A stretch of 64,000 nucleotides of DNA from an uncultured Flavobacteriales bacterium (GTDB lineage Bacteria > Bacteroidota > Bacteroidia > Flavobacteriales > Crocinitomicaceae), in assembly GCA_946480085.1 (NCBI GenBank), contig CAMLHZ010000004.1, positions 215,717 through 279,716 on the forward strand, given 5' to 3'. Both the position numbers and the translations under genes were made by a program. Below are positions 8,287-17,925 of the stretch, piece by piece; position 1 is the first letter of the stretch, and every line of letters starts with the position of its first letter. The notes below the pieces were generated by a model, which was not told the DNA's origin, did not search any database, and worked only from the letters and a program-made list of their open reading frames with translations.

Positions 8287-11007
8287 ATGGATAATATATC
8301 ATATGTGGGAAATGCAGATGTAAACGCAATAGAGCATCTGTATAAATCTTACTGCCAAGACCCTGAAAGCGTGGATATTGGGTGGAAAAAATTCTTTGAA
8401 GGATTTGATTTCGCTCGTATGAACTACGAAGATGGAGGGGCAATTCCAGAAAATTTTCAGAAAGAGTTTAAAGTAATCAACCTGATTAACGGTTACCGTA
8501 CCAGAGGTCATTTGTTTACGAAAACAAACCCTGTTCGTGAGAGAAGAAAGTACGAACCAACGTTGGACATTGAGAACTTTGGTTTAGACCAAAGCGATCT
8601 TGACACGGTTTTTCAAGCTGGTGAACAAATCGGGATTGGTGCCGCAACATTGCGCGACATCATTACTGATTTGGAACAGTGTTACTGTCAATCCATCGGT
8701 ATTGAGTACATGTTTATGCGTGAACCAGATCGTTTGGAGTGGTTTAGAAACAGTATTGAGGTAAAAAATCGTCCAAAATTCGATCAGGAGCGCAAGCACA
8801 AGATCTACAGAAAATTGGTGCAGGCTTCTAATTTCGAAGCTTTCCTTGGAAAAAAATATGTTGGTCAAAAACGTTTCTCTGTTGAAGGAGGCGAAGCTTT
8901 GATTCCGGCTTTAGATGCTTTGGTTGACAAAGGAGCAAGCTTAGGAGTTGAATACTTTGTAATGGGAATGGCTCATCGTGGTCGTTTGAACACATTGACA
9001 AATATTTTCCAAAAAAGACCTCAGGATATTTTCTCTGAATTTGAAGGAAAAGAGTTTGATTACGATGGTGCTTTTGATGGTGACGTTAAATATCATCAGG
9101 GATATACAAGCAGCATTACTTCAAGTACTGGAAAAGAGGTTGGTTTAACACTAGCTCCAAATCCATCTCACTTAGAAGCTGTTGACCCGGTTGTTCAGGG
9201 AATTGCACGTGCAAAACTGGACAATCAATACAAAGATGAAGACAAAGTTTGTCCGGTAATGATTCACGGAGATGCAGCTGTTGCAGGTCAGGGAATTGTG
9301 TACGAAGTAATCCAAATGGCTTTGCTTGATGGTTACCGCGCTGGAGGAACAATCCACATTGTAGTGAACAATCAGGTTGGATTTACAACCAATTTCCATG
9401 ATGCACGTTCATCAACATACTGTACTGACGTTGCAAAAACGACTTTAACTCCGGTTTTCCATGTGAATGGTGACGATGTTGAAGCGGTTATTCAAACGAT
9501 AGAAATTGCAATGGAATACCGTCAGAAATTCCACCGCGATGTTTTCATTGACTTGCTTTGTTACCGTAAATATGGACACAACGAAGGAGATGAGCCTAAA
9601 TTCACGCAGCCAGCGCTTTACAACATCATTGCAAAGCACCCGAATCCAAAAGACATTTACCTGAAGCAATTACTTGCCGAAGGAAGTATCAATGGAGAAC
9701 AGGCGAAGAAAATTGAGGATGAATACAACGATTTCCTTGAAAATGAGTTTGAAACCGCACGTAAGAATGAAAAAGCAATTGTTTGGGATTTCTTAAGTGA
9801 AACATGGAAAGGATTCCGTCACAGTACTTTGGCCGACTTTGATCAAAGCCCTGAAACTGGAATCTCTAAAGAGAAATTATTGGAGCTGGGCAAGAAATTG
9901 GCTACGCTTCCTGAAGGAAAGAAATACTTCCGTAAGATTCAAAAAATCTTTGATGATAGACTTTCAGCAATTGAAGGAAACAATCTGGATTGGGGATCGG
10001 CTGAAATGTTGGCTTACGCTACATTGTTGGCTGAAGGAAAACCAGTTCGTGTTTCCGGTCAAGACGTTGAACGTGGAACTTTCTCTCATCGTCACGCAGT
10101 TGTGAAATGTGAAGACACCGAAGAAGAAATCATCACATTGAACAATCTTTCGGGAGATCAGGCACCGTTTTCGGTTTACAACTCACTGTTGTCGGAATAC
10201 GGAGTATTAGGTTTTGAATACGGTTACTCATTAGCTACACCAAATACACTAACTATTTGGGAAGCTCAGTTTGGTGACTTCTTCAACGGAGCACAAATTA
10301 TGATTGACCAGTTTATTACTGCCGGTGAAGACAAATGGTCAACACAAAGTGGTTTGACAATGTTGTTACCTCATGGTTATGAAGGTCAAGGCGCTGAACA
10401 CAGTAGTGGACGAATGGAACGTTGGTTACAGCAGTGTGCTGACGAAAACATTCAGGTGGTTAATACTTCTACTCCAGCAAATCATTTCCACTTGTTGAGA
10501 AGACAATTAGAGCGACCTTTCCGTAAACCATTGGTTGTATTTTCTCCTAAAATGTTATTGCGTTACCCTGCAGCAACATCTACATTGGAAGAAATGGCAA
10601 CTGGTCGTTTCCAGGAAGTAATTGACGACGCTTCAGCGGTTAAAGCAAACGTAGACACTGTTGTTTTCTGTTCGGGTAAATTCTATTACGAAATGAGCGA
10701 AAAAGCTCAGGAAATGGGTGTTGACAATATGGCTTTTGTTCGTGTTGAGCAATTGTATCCTTTACCTCAAAAACAAATCGAAGACATTATTGCAAAATAC
10801 AACGCGAAGAACATTGTTTGGGCTCAGGAAGAACCAGAAAACATGGGAGCGTGGACTTACATTGCAATGAAATTACGTCACATTCCATTCATTGGAGTTT
10901 GTAGAGGTTCATCGGCTGCTGCTGCTGAAGGTTCTAAGAAACTTCACGAAAGAAGATTGAAACAATTGTATAGCGATTTGTTTAAATACGCGAAAGTAAA
11001 AGCTTAA
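8287..11007 (+). CDS. sucA: 2-oxoglutarate dehydrogenase E1 component
   Basis: The 906-residue thiamine-diphosphate enzyme decarboxylates 2-oxoglutarate and succinylates the lipoyl group of E2 in the TCA cycle. The N-terminal E1o segment (NAIEHLYKSYCQDPESVDIG) distinguishes it from pyruvate dehydrogenase E1. Visible active-site blocks are GMAHRGRLN (His230), GDAAVAGQG (Asp329), NNQVGFTT, RKYGHNEGDEP, and HGYEGQGAEHSSGR (about 696-709). The length matches the usual 900-950 residues. The E2 gene follows 18 bp later on the same strand, giving the standard sucAB operon. The E3 (lipoamide dehydrogenase) gene is not in the window. Confidence 0.98.
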   Translation: MDNISYVGNADVNAIEHLYKSYCQDPESVDIGWKKFFEGFDFARMNYEDGGAIPENFQKEFKVINLINGYRTRGHLFTKTNPVRERRKYEPTLDIENFGLDQSDLDTVFQAGEQIGIGAATLRDIITDLEQCYCQSIGIEYMFMREPDRLEWFRNSIEVKNRPKFDQERKHKIYRKLVQASNFEAFLGKKYVGQKRFSVEGGEALIPALDALVDKGASLGVEYFVMGMAHRGRLNTLTNIFQKRPQDIFSEFEGKEFDYDGAFDGDVKYHQGYTSSITSSTGKEVGLTLAPNPSHLEAVDPVVQGIARAKLDNQYKDEDKVCPVMIHGDAAVAGQGIVYEVIQMALLDGYRAGGTIHIVVNNQVGFTTNFHDARSSTYCTDVAKTTLTPVFHVNGDDVEAVIQTIEIAMEYRQKFHRDVFIDLLCYRKYGHNEGDEPKFTQPALYNIIAKHPNPKDIYLKQLLAEGSINGEQAKKIEDEYNDFLENEFETARKNEKAIVWDFLSETWKGFRHSTLADFDQSPETGISKEKLLELGKKLATLPEGKKYFRKIQKIFDDRLSAIEGNNLDWGSAEMLAYATLLAEGKPVRVSGQDVERGTFSHRHAVVKCEDTEEEIITLNNLSGDQAPFSVYNSLLSEYGVLGFEYGYSLATPNTLTIWEAQFGDFFNGAQIMIDQFITAGEDKWSTQSGLTMLLPHGYEGQGAEHSSGRMERWLQQCADENIQVVNTSTPANHFHLLRRQLERPFRKPLVVFSPKMLLRYPAATSTLEEMATGRFQEVIDDASAVKANVDTVVFCSGKFYYEMSEKAQEMGVDNMAFVRVEQLYPLPQKQIEDIIAKYNAKNIVWAQEEPENMGAWTYIAMKLRHIPFIGVCRGSSAAAAEGSKKLHERRLKQLYSDLFKYAKVKA

Positions 11008-11025
11008 TAATATTACAGAGAAGAT

Positions 11026-12300
11026 ATGTCAGTATTAGAAATGAAAGTACCAAGTCCGGGAGAATCAATTTCAGAAGTAGAAATTGCAACTTGGTTGGTA
11101 GCAGATGGAGATTACGTAGAAAAAGACCAGGCAATTGCTGAAGTTGATTCAGACAAGGCAACATTGGAACTTCCTGCTGAACAAAGTGGTGTTATTACTT
11201 TGAAAGCTGCTGAAGGTGATGTCGTAAAAGTTGGACAAGTTGTTTGTTTGATTGATACATCGGCTGAACGTCCGGCGGGTTCTGCAGCTCCAGCTACAGA
11301 AACTGCGGCACCAGTAGCTGAAACTAAGGCTACTGAAGCTGCACCAGTCGCTGAGAAAACTGCTGCTCCAGTTCCAAATCCTGGACCTGCTTCAGATTCT
11401 TACGCGAAAGGAACACCATCTCCGGCAGCAGCGAAAGCTATTGCTGAAAACAATATCAATTCCGCGAAGATCAACGGAACAGGAAAAGACGGTAGAATTA
11501 CGAAACAGGATGTAATTGCGGCTATGGCTGCGGGAATTCCAGCTGATGCAACTCAAGGTTGGGGCGGAACTCGTGACCAAAACCGTGAAAAAATGTCGAT
11601 GTTGCGTCGTAAGATTGCCGAGCGTTTGGTTTCTGTAAAGAACGAAACGGCAATGTTGACGACTTTCAACGAAGTTGACATGAAGCCAATCATGGATTTG
11701 AGAGCGAAGTACAAAGACCAGTTCTCGAAATTCCATGAAGTGAACTTAGGATTCATGTCGTTCTTTACAAAAGCAGTTACAGAAGCGTTGAATCTTTTCC
11801 CGGCTGTGAATGCACAGATCGATGGAAACGAAATGATCTTCCATAATTATGCTGATGTTGGTATTGCTGTTTCTTCTCCAAAAGGATTAATGGTTCCCGT
11901 TGTGCGTAATGCAGAACAAATGAGTTTGGCTGAAATTGAGCGTGAAATTAAACGTCTGGCAATCAAAGCTCGTGATGGAAAAATCACTCCTGAAGATATG
12001 ACTGGCGGAACGTTCACAATCACTAACGGTGGTGTATTCGGTTCAATGATGTCAACACCAATCATCAACCCTCCTCAATCGGCAATTTTGGGAATGCACA
12101 ACATCGTTGAGCGTCCGGTTGCAATTGATGGAAAAGTAGAAATACGTCCTATGATGTATTTGGCTTTATCTTACGATCACCGTATTATCGATGGAAAAGA
12201 ATCTGTTGGTTTCTTAGTGAAAGTAAAAGAAATGATCGAAAATCCAGAACGCATTATTTTCGGAGGAAAAGATCCGTATGCTGTTCTTTTAGGATTGTAA
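11026..12300 (+). CDS. sucB: dihydrolipoyllysine-residue succinyltransferase, E2 of 2-oxoglutarate dehydrogenase
   Basis: A 424-residue E2 subunit transferring the succinyl group from lipoyl-lysine to CoA. Domains in order: a single lipoyl domain (1-76) with the lipoylated Lys44 in VDSDKA; an Ala/Pro/Glu-rich linker (about 80-125); a peripheral subunit-binding domain (about 130-166, [13 protein letters not shown]...GRITKQDV); and the catalytic domain (about 190-424). The last contains DHRIIDG, with catalytic His385 and Asp389. A single lipoyl domain and pairing with sucA favour the 2-oxoglutarate rather than the pyruvate complex. A palindromic repeat follows its stop codon. Confidence 0.97.
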   Translation: MSVLEMKVPSPGESISEVEIATWLVADGDYVEKDQAIAEVDSDKATLELPAEQSGVITLKAAEGDVVKVGQVVCLIDTSAERPAGSAAPATETAAPVAETKATEAAPVAEKTAAPVPNPGPASDSYAKGTPSPAAAKAIAENNINSAKINGTGKDGRITKQDVIAAMAAGIPADATQGWGGTRDQNREKMSMLRRKIAERLVSVKNETAMLTTFNEVDMKPIMDLRAKYKDQFSKFHEVNLGFMSFFTKAVTEALNLFPAVNAQIDGNEMIFHNYADVGIAVSSPKGLMVPVVRNAEQMSLAEIEREIKRLAIKARDGKITPEDMTGGTFTITNGGVFGSMMSTPIINPPQSAILGMHNIVERPVAIDGKVEIRPMMYLALSYDHRIIDGKESVGFLVKVKEMIENPERIIFGGKDPYAVLLGL

Positions 12301-12307
12301 ATATTGA

Positions 12308-12357
12308 TATTGGGGATGTACGGGCGAATGATGATTCGCTCCTGCATCCCCACAATA
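12308..12357 (+). repeat. dispersed palindromic repeat, copy 2 (extended GGGCGAAT hairpin)
   Basis: The core GGGCGAAT-GATG-ATTCGCTC matches the repeat at 6418-6446. Here it is enclosed by an outer stem, GGGGATG with CATCCCC, and further TATT/AATA pairing, making a hairpin of about 50 nt. It sits in the gap between sucB and the TPR lipoprotein gene. Confidence 0.7.
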
Positions 12358-12398
12358 TACCAACCATAGCCACATTATCTCCGTTATTGAATTTATCT

Positions 12399-13415
12399 AT
12401 GAAATTAATCTTTGCTTTTGCGCTCTGTTTTCTCATGCTTTCATGCGGAAACGAGGAAACCAAAAAGGTTTTCAATCCAAAAACGGATAATGTTGACAGC
12501 TTATATACATCTTACAAAAAACAGGGAAAAACTGTTCCTATGGATGTATTGATTGCACATGGAAATTTATTGTTGGATTCTTACCAATTTTCTGATGCCA
12601 TTAAAGATGGTGCTGAAGCTTACCGCAGAGAACCTGCAAATGTAGATGCGCGCTTGCTTTATGCCAAATGTTTGAACAACAAACCTGAAAGAACGCATCT
12701 TGACAGAACCTCGGCTCAAAAGCATTTTAAATACATTCTCAAAAAACAACCCAAGAATCTGGATGTTCTGATTCAACTTGCTGCAAGTTATGCTGAAATG
12801 GGTGATGAGGAAAATGCGTTTTTCTATTGTAATGAGGCTTTGAGAATTGACAAGCATTTTAGAGATGCTTACGTTTTAAAAGGAAAGATTTACGATGCCG
12901 GAGGAAACAGTAAATTGGCTATCTCCTCTTTCGAAACGGCAATTCAGCAAGATCCCGATTTTTATCCGGCATACCTGTATTTGGGTGAAATTTATCAGTA
13001 CGATAAAAATGACCCATTGGCAATTGAGTATTTTCTAAGTGCCGAACAAATTGAATCAAACAACATTGAAATTCTTTACAAACTGGCTTTTGCATATCAG
13101 TATTTTGAAAAGTACGACCAAGCGAAAAACGTTTACAGAAGGATGCAAAAAATTGATTCAAAATTTGCGGTAAGCTGGTTTCAAATTGGATGGATTAAAC
13201 AGTTTGGCGAACAAGAAATAGACAGTGCGCTTTACTATTACAATATCACAACCATTAAAGAACCGCAATACGTTGAGGCGTGGCATAACATGGGTCTTAT
13301 TTACGAAGAAGATAAGAACGATAAATACGAAGCCATTAAATGTTATCGTCAGGCAGTGAAGTACAATAAGGATTTTGAACTTTCGGTGGAAGGATTAAAA
13401 CGACTTTCAAAGTAA
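12399..13415 (+). CDS. TPR-repeat lipoprotein
   Basis: From the ATG at 12399 the product is 338 residues. A lipoprotein signal ends at Leu-Ser-Cys (Cys16). After it come roughly six tetratricopeptide repeats, with the usual A/G-Y/F-A-A spacing (for example YAEMGDEENAFFYCNEALRI, YDAGGNSKLAISSFETAIQ and MGLIYEEDKNDKYEAIKCYR). TPR lipoproteins of this kind are protein-interaction scaffolds at the envelope; no partner is evident. A TTG four codons upstream is rejected because the ATG gives a standard lipoprotein signal. The membrane-protein gene follows after 3 bp, so the two are likely cotranscribed. Confidence 0.88.
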   Translation: MKLIFAFALCFLMLSCGNEETKKVFNPKTDNVDSLYTSYKKQGKTVPMDVLIAHGNLLLDSYQFSDAIKDGAEAYRREPANVDARLLYAKCLNNKPERTHLDRTSAQKHFKYILKKQPKNLDVLIQLAASYAEMGDEENAFFYCNEALRIDKHFRDAYVLKGKIYDAGGNSKLAISSFETAIQQDPDFYPAYLYLGEIYQYDKNDPLAIEYFLSAEQIESNNIEILYKLAFAYQYFEKYDQAKNVYRRMQKIDSKFAVSWFQIGWIKQFGEQEIDSALYYYNITTIKEPQYVEAWHNMGLIYEEDKNDKYEAIKCYRQAVKYNKDFELSVEGLKRLSK

Positions 13416-13418
13416 AAC

Positions 13419-14036
13419 ATGAACCCAAACTCAACAAGTTCAAAGTTAATTCTCATTCTTCTTGAACTGATCATTCCATTAATCGGATTTCTATTCTGGA
13501 AATGGGATTTTGTTTTCATCATGCTTTTCTTTGCTTTAGACTGGTTTGTGGTTGTGTTGTTTCAATTTGTTAAAATCAATGTTTGTCTCAAACGAGAACT
13601 CGACATGTCGGATAAGCGATTTATAGGCTTAACAGCATTCATTATTTTAAGCAAGTTTTTAGGCTCATTGATGATCGTTATCGGCGTTTGTTATACATTG
13701 CTGCCAAACTTTGATTTGAGCTCCGAATTTGAGCGTTTTTTAAGTTATAAAGATTCGGGAATGGCTCAAGGGTATTTCCTTATTCCGCTTTGTTTGTTGA
13801 ATGGATATCTGATTTATCAGCGCGATTTTGCCAAACCAAAACTTTACGAAACGAAGTCCATTCGAGAGATCTTCATGAAAAGCTTTACCATTCACATCGT
13901 AGTTTTTGTCATTTGCATAATAATAGCTGCACTTGCCATTTATCTTAAACTCAGCCCCGAGGTTTTGTTGTACATTGCACTGGGAACAATTTTCGCTGGT
14001 AAAGTATACTTCCAAATCTTAAAAACGAATCCATGA
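13419..14036 (+). CDS. multi-pass membrane protein of unknown function
   Basis: The 205-residue product has five or six hydrophobic helices (about 10-30, 32-55, 70-92, 115-132, 148-172 and 178-196) separated by short charged loops, and no catalytic motif I recognise. It begins 3 bp after the TPR lipoprotein gene, and its stop overlaps the ATG of the following barrel gene by 4 bp (ATGA). Translational coupling within a three-gene operon is therefore likely. Function unknown. Confidence 0.75.
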   Translation: MNPNSTSSKLILILLELIIPLIGFLFWKWDFVFIMLFFALDWFVVVLFQFVKINVCLKRELDMSDKRFIGLTAFIILSKFLGSLMIVIGVCYTLLPNFDLSSEFERFLSYKDSGMAQGYFLIPLCLLNGYLIYQRDFAKPKLYETKSIREIFMKSFTIHIVVFVICIIIAALAIYLKLSPEVLLYIALGTIFAGKVYFQILKTNP

Positions 14037-14776
14037 AAACAACATTAGTCCTACTGATTTGTACTGTTTCTTTCGCTGGTTTCTCGCAGATCAAAACTGT
14101 AGAACCCAAAGAGGTAAAAAGAGATTCAATTAAAGTTAAACCGTCGAATAACGACAAACCATCCTACTACATTGGTGCAGGACGAAATAACAGTTTTCGT
14201 GAATTGATGGAAAATGATGCTCCTTACGGACGTCCATTGGGAAATCGTGCAAACGAGACCAAACTTAATGTATGGTCTTACGAAGTTGGAATTCGCTCAC
14301 AACTGAACAAATACCTTCAGATTGATGGAGGATTGGCTCTTGAACGTTTTGGTGAACAATATTCCGCAACGGGACCAACAGAACTGGGAGATTCCACATA
14401 CAGCTACCAATCGAAATATACGTTCATCAGTTTACCGATTCAACTTTACGGAACCGTTGGAGAAAGTTTCAAACTTTACGGTGGTGGCGGAATTTCACCC
14501 GGAATTGTTTCGAGATTCAACAAAGAAATTACACGTCTTGACTCCCTTGGCGGGACCACAATTACCGAAACAAACCAACCCGAAAAACTGAACAGTTTCA
14601 TTTTAAGCGCAAGATTAAGTGGAGGCTTGCAATGGAAATGGAATCGAAATGCAGGAATCTACCTTAATTACACGTACTTCTTAGGATTAAATTCAACTTA
14701 CGGCAGACAAGATCAATACAAGCATTATGCGCGTTACGGTTGTCTGCGTTTTGGATTGATATTCCAATTGGATTAA
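14033..14776 (+). CDS. outer-membrane beta-barrel protein (PorT/porin-like)
   Basis: A 247-residue protein with a signal peptide (1-19, ending AGFSQ) and a short charged linker (residues 20-45). Alternating hydrophobic/aromatic strands with Gly-rich turns follow (for example YEVGIRSQLNKYLQIDGGLA and FKLYGGGGISPGIVSRF). It ends in an aromatic/Leu strand (RFGLIFQLD), as expected for an outer-membrane barrel of about eight strands. It resembles the outer-membrane beta-barrel families common in Bacteroidota; cargo or partner unknown. Its stop codon overlaps that of the convergent DUF4956 gene. Confidence 0.8.
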   Translation: MKTTLVLLICTVSFAGFSQIKTVEPKEVKRDSIKVKPSNNDKPSYYIGAGRNNSFRELMENDAPYGRPLGNRANETKLNVWSYEVGIRSQLNKYLQIDGGLALERFGEQYSATGPTELGDSTYSYQSKYTFISLPIQLYGTVGESFKLYGGGGISPGIVSRFNKEITRLDSLGGTTITETNQPEKLNSFILSARLSGGLQWKWNRNAGIYLNYTYFLGLNSTYGRQDQYKHYARYGCLRFGLIFQLD

Positions 14777-15447
14777 TCTCCCATTGATCCGGAACCGAAA
14801 CTTTGCTCGTGTCCGTAGTAGAAAATACGTAATTGGGCTGTATCACGAAGGAAATCGATCTTACCAACTTCAATACGGTTGATCTTGATTCCTGTACGCT
14901 CGCTAACATCTGCAAGCATTTCGTCATATTTATCCGGCATGATCAAATCGATGCGCTCGTATTGAATAATCTTACGTGTTTCATGTTTCAATAACCACAG
15001 GTTCTCTAATCCAAATGTCAGGAATACAAGAACTCCGTTGATCAACAACACTTCCTTGTAGCTAATTTTTGAAGAAGATAGAGAGTTCATTACAGAAACA
15101 CCAATAATCAGGAACAAATAGGTCATTTCCTTGATTTCAATACTTTCAGTTCTATATCTCAGGATCCCGAAAATGGCGAACAATCCCAATCCCATTCCTG
15201 TATCAATATCCAACTTACGTAAGGAGAAACACAAGAAGAAGGTAATTGTACCAATCAGGTAATAGGTGAATAAGTAATCTTTACGCTTTGTTTTTGGGTA
15301 ATATAACAAGCGAATAAGAATAGTAATGACAATTAAATTAAAGCCAAATCGAAGTGCAAGATTTTCAAGATCATTGTGCAGCCAATCAAAGATGTACTTG
15401 TCTGCATCTACTTTAATTCCTGCCTTTAATAATAAGTTAGCTAGCAT
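14773..15447 (-). CDS. DUF4956 family membrane protein, partner of the VTC-domain protein
   Basis: A 224-residue protein with about four transmembrane helices in its first 145 residues, including LALRFGFNLIVITILIRLLY and the conserved stretch GMGLGLFAIFGILRYRTESI, which is the hallmark of DUF4956. A soluble C-terminal part (about 150-224) follows. Genes of this family typically sit beside VTC polyphosphate-polymerase-like genes, as here, where the start overlaps the end of the VTC gene by 11 bp. By analogy with the membrane subunits of yeast VTC it could anchor the polymerase or pass its product across the membrane; that is inference. It converges with the barrel gene, and the stop codons overlap. 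Confidence 0.85.
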   Translation of the reverse strand: MLANLLLKAGIKVDADKYIFDWLHNDLENLALRFGFNLIVITILIRLLYYPKTKRKDYLFTYYLIGTITFFLCFSLRKLDIDTGMGLGLFAIFGILRYRTESIEIKEMTYLFLIIGVSVMNSLSSSKISYKEVLLINGVLVFLTFGLENLWLLKHETRKIIQYERIDLIMPDKYDEMLADVSERTGIKINRIEVGKIDFLRDTAQLRIFYYGHEQSFGSGSMGD

Positions 15448-16213
15448 TTTTGGAGAGTTTTTGAATATATAGTTGTTTTGATTTAAAGCGATTGGCTTTT
15501 AAAAGTGCTTTGTGCTCATTGATATCCATCATTCCGAAACAGAATTTGGAAATTCTAAACGGACGAATACCTTTTGAGCGCATCAATTTATAGAAAGGAG
15601 AATTTCTATCTAGTTTTGGCTGTTTCAGTTCGGCAATTACTATGGCAGAAAGCGTTTGACTCATTTCACTTCCTGTTCCATGATCGCCATTTTTTATATC
15701 GAAATCGATTGTCAATCGTTCTTCACAGTGCTTGTTCACCAGCGTGATTCTACTGTATGTATTCAGCATTACAGGCTTTAATCCCTTAAAATTCGGAATT
15801 CGAGAAGCCAAAAATTCGTTCTCCTTACTGGTAAAGTCAGAATGAATATCCGGAATTGCGATTCGCTTTTTATCCGTTCTTCCCTTCATCTTCTCTTTCA
15901 CCTCCAGAAAACTCATCCCGGTGTCAATATAAGTGCGCATACGCACTTTAAAACGGCGCGGCAACGACTTGTGATGATCGTGGAAGAACTTGAAATCTTC
16001 ATCATCGAAATATTGACTGGTGTAATTGAAAATTACTTTTCCATCGATATTCAGAACATCATAGTGTTCCTTGATTGTTTCCAGAATTTCAGGAAGTTGT
16101 TTTAAATGAAACGCAAATTTCTCATCTGTTCGGTTCATTAACGGAGCACGCGACAACTCTTCAAGAGAAATCCCATGATAAGTGTGCAGCAAGTCTGTTA
16201 ATATTCCGTTCAT
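15437..16213 (-). CDS. VTC-domain (polyphosphate polymerase-like) protein
   Basis: The 258-residue product shows the features of the VTC catalytic domain, a triphosphate-tunnel fold: an early basic strand (RTDEKFAFHL), RFKVRMRTYIDTGMSFLEVK with an ExK element, KGRTDKKRI, LTIDFDIK, and VIAELKQPK. In yeast Vtc4 this domain makes polyphosphate from ATP; the bacterial single-domain versions are annotated as polyphosphate polymerases, but few have been tested. It has no membrane helix, and the overlapping downstream gene encodes the DUF4956 membrane partner. A PPK1 gene at 60899 and a Ppx/GppA gene at 20154 show further polyphosphate metabolism in the same region. Confidence 0.85.
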   Translation of the reverse strand: MNGILTDLLHTYHGISLEELSRAPLMNRTDEKFAFHLKQLPEILETIKEHYDVLNIDGKVIFNYTSQYFDDEDFKFFHDHHKSLPRRFKVRMRTYIDTGMSFLEVKEKMKGRTDKKRIAIPDIHSDFTSKENEFLASRIPNFKGLKPVMLNTYSRITLVNKHCEERLTIDFDIKNGDHGTGSEMSQTLSAIVIAELKQPKLDRNSPFYKLMRSKGIRPFRISKFCFGMMDINEHKALLKANRFKSKQLYIQKLSKNAS

Positions 16214-16376
16214 CTTAAGGTAAAAGTAAAGAAAGATTCGACTCCCAAATACTCTTCCATCAAATTTAAAGAACTTCTGTTAAAATGTTAATTATTCCAA
16301 GAATAAGATTCTATAAAGGATTCCGTGAATCTTGGAAACTTATGTCTGCGGTAAATAGGAAAAGATTGTAGGTATT

Positions 16377-17030
16377 CTATTTTTCCAAAACCGTCTCCAA
16401 CTCACGCAAACTAGAGTTTTTAAGCGTCATTTCGCACGGAATATGCAAGTTGTGAAATTTTGATTCTGTTGTTTTCCCCCAGGCAATTACCCTGGAATCA
16501 GGAGCAATTTCATTTTCCTTTAAAAAAGAATCCACGTTACTTGGACTGGTAAAAACGTAAATATCGAAAGGCTCCAATTTTTCAGAAACGGCAATTGTTT
16601 CATAAACAGTTAACTCTGTCTTTTGATCAACCGGAATGACAGAAGAAATTGAACGATTTGAAATGGCAGATAGCGGAAAAAGCACTTTCTTATCGCCTAA
16701 CCATTCCTGGAATTCAGCTGCTACAACTTCCGGCAATGCAGAAACCGATCCAACGAAATCTGCAGTAAAACCATACTCTTGTAAACGTTTTGACGTTCCG
16801 CTTCCCAAACAGGCAAGTAAAGTGCTTTTATTTTTAATAGATTCAATGAAAAAGTCGACGGTACGCGGTGAAGAAAAGAACACAACATCCGTTTCTTCAA
16901 CGGTTTCAAACTCCAAAGCTTTAAATGAAATGAGCGATTTTGCAGTAATGGCTATGTTTCGCGCATCGCAAAAATCACGAAAGGCTTGATCTACAATTTC
17001 AGCATTTGATATAAAGAGCTTAGTCTTCAT
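16377..17030 (-). CDS. hemD: uroporphyrinogen-III synthase
   Basis: A 217-residue protein of the HEM4 fold, with two alpha/beta lobes. Sequence conservation in this family is low; the features seen are the FFSSPRTVDFFIE stretch, LACLGSGTSKRLQEYGF, and in the second lobe VFTSPSNVDSFLKEN with IAWGKTTESK. It closes and inverts ring D of hydroxymethylbilane to uroporphyrinogen III. It overlaps the end of hemC by 11 bp, third in the hemA-hemC-hemD order, which supports the call strongly. Confidence 0.9.
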   Translation of the reverse strand: MKTKLFISNAEIVDQAFRDFCDARNIAITAKSLISFKALEFETVEETDVVFFSSPRTVDFFIESIKNKSTLLACLGSGTSKRLQEYGFTADFVGSVSALPEVVAAEFQEWLGDKKVLFPLSAISNRSISSVIPVDQKTELTVYETIAVSEKLEPFDIYVFTSPSNVDSFLKENEIAPDSRVIAWGKTTESKFHNLHIPCEMTLKNSSLRELETVLEK

Positions 17031-17916
17031 CGTCCTCAGTCAGCAATGCTTCAAGCACTACATCAATCATCTCCAAATCGTGTGGTCCTTCAAACTCAAA
17101 CCACTGTGCACCCAGCTGCCAATCAGGAGAATAAGAAACAAATAGTTTTCCGTCTTCCGGACAATAAGCTCCGAGTGGTAACTGGCAACCTCCGTCTAAT
17201 CTATTCAATAATGTACGTTCCAACACAATTCTTGCCTGCACGTCTACATTATTCAAAGGCTGAATAAAATTCAAAAGATCTGTATCTGTACTTCTAATTT
17301 GAAGTGCAAGAACTCCCTGCGCCGGCGCTGGAATAAATTCGGTTGGATCAAGAACGACTTCTGTCATCCCTTGCAAATCCAATTCCAAACGGTCAATTCC
17401 AGCTTTCGCAAGTAAAATAGCGTCGTAATCGCCCGCAACCAATTTACCCAAGCGGGTTGGAACATTTCCTCTAAGATCTTTGATATTCACATCCTCACGT
17501 AAACCAACCAATTGCGATTTTCTGCGTGCTGAAGAAGTTCCCACAGTTGCTCCTTGCTTCAATCCCCACATTTGAGTAGAATCAACCGCACTTGGATGAA
17601 CCAAAAGCACATCTGCCGGATTTTCGCGATCAGAAACTGCTCCAATAATCAAACCTGCCGGTGGATTTGTCTCCAAATCTTTATGTGAATGCACAGCCAA
17701 ATCAATTGATTCGTCTAACAAAGCTTGTTCAATTTCTTTGGTGAAGAATCCTTTTCCCTCCAATTTATCAAAGCTTAAATGCTGTATACTGTCTCCTTGA
17801 GTTGTAATAATTGTGATATCAACTTCTGCACCCAATTCTTCCAATTGACGTTTTACAGTATTCGCTTGCCAGAGAGCAAGATCACTTCCTCTCGAACCAA
17901 TTCTAATTTTTTGCAT
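17020..17916 (-). CDS. hemC: porphobilinogen deaminase (hydroxymethylbilane synthase)
   Basis: The 298-residue enzyme polymerises four porphobilinogens to hydroxymethylbilane. Key sites are visible: IGSRGSDLALWQA at the N-terminus, catalytic Asp80 in LAVHSHKD, GTSSARRKSQL and LRGNVPTRL for cofactor and substrate contacts, PAPAQGVLALQIR, and the dipyrromethane-binding Cys244 in LDGGCQLPLG. The C-terminus ends in a run of acidic residues. It lies 9 bp downstream of hemA and overlaps hemD. Confidence 0.97.
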   Translation of the reverse strand: MQKIRIGSRGSDLALWQANTVKRQLEELGAEVDITIITTQGDSIQHLSFDKLEGKGFFTKEIEQALLDESIDLAVHSHKDLETNPPAGLIIGAVSDRENPADVLLVHPSAVDSTQMWGLKQGATVGTSSARRKSQLVGLREDVNIKDLRGNVPTRLGKLVAGDYDAILLAKAGIDRLELDLQGMTEVVLDPTEFIPAPAQGVLALQIRSTDTDLLNFIQPLNNVDVQARIVLERTLLNRLDGGCQLPLGAYCPEDGKLFVSYSPDWQLGAQWFEFEGPHDLEMIDVVLEALLTEDDED

Positions 17917-17925
17917 GTGGGAAAA

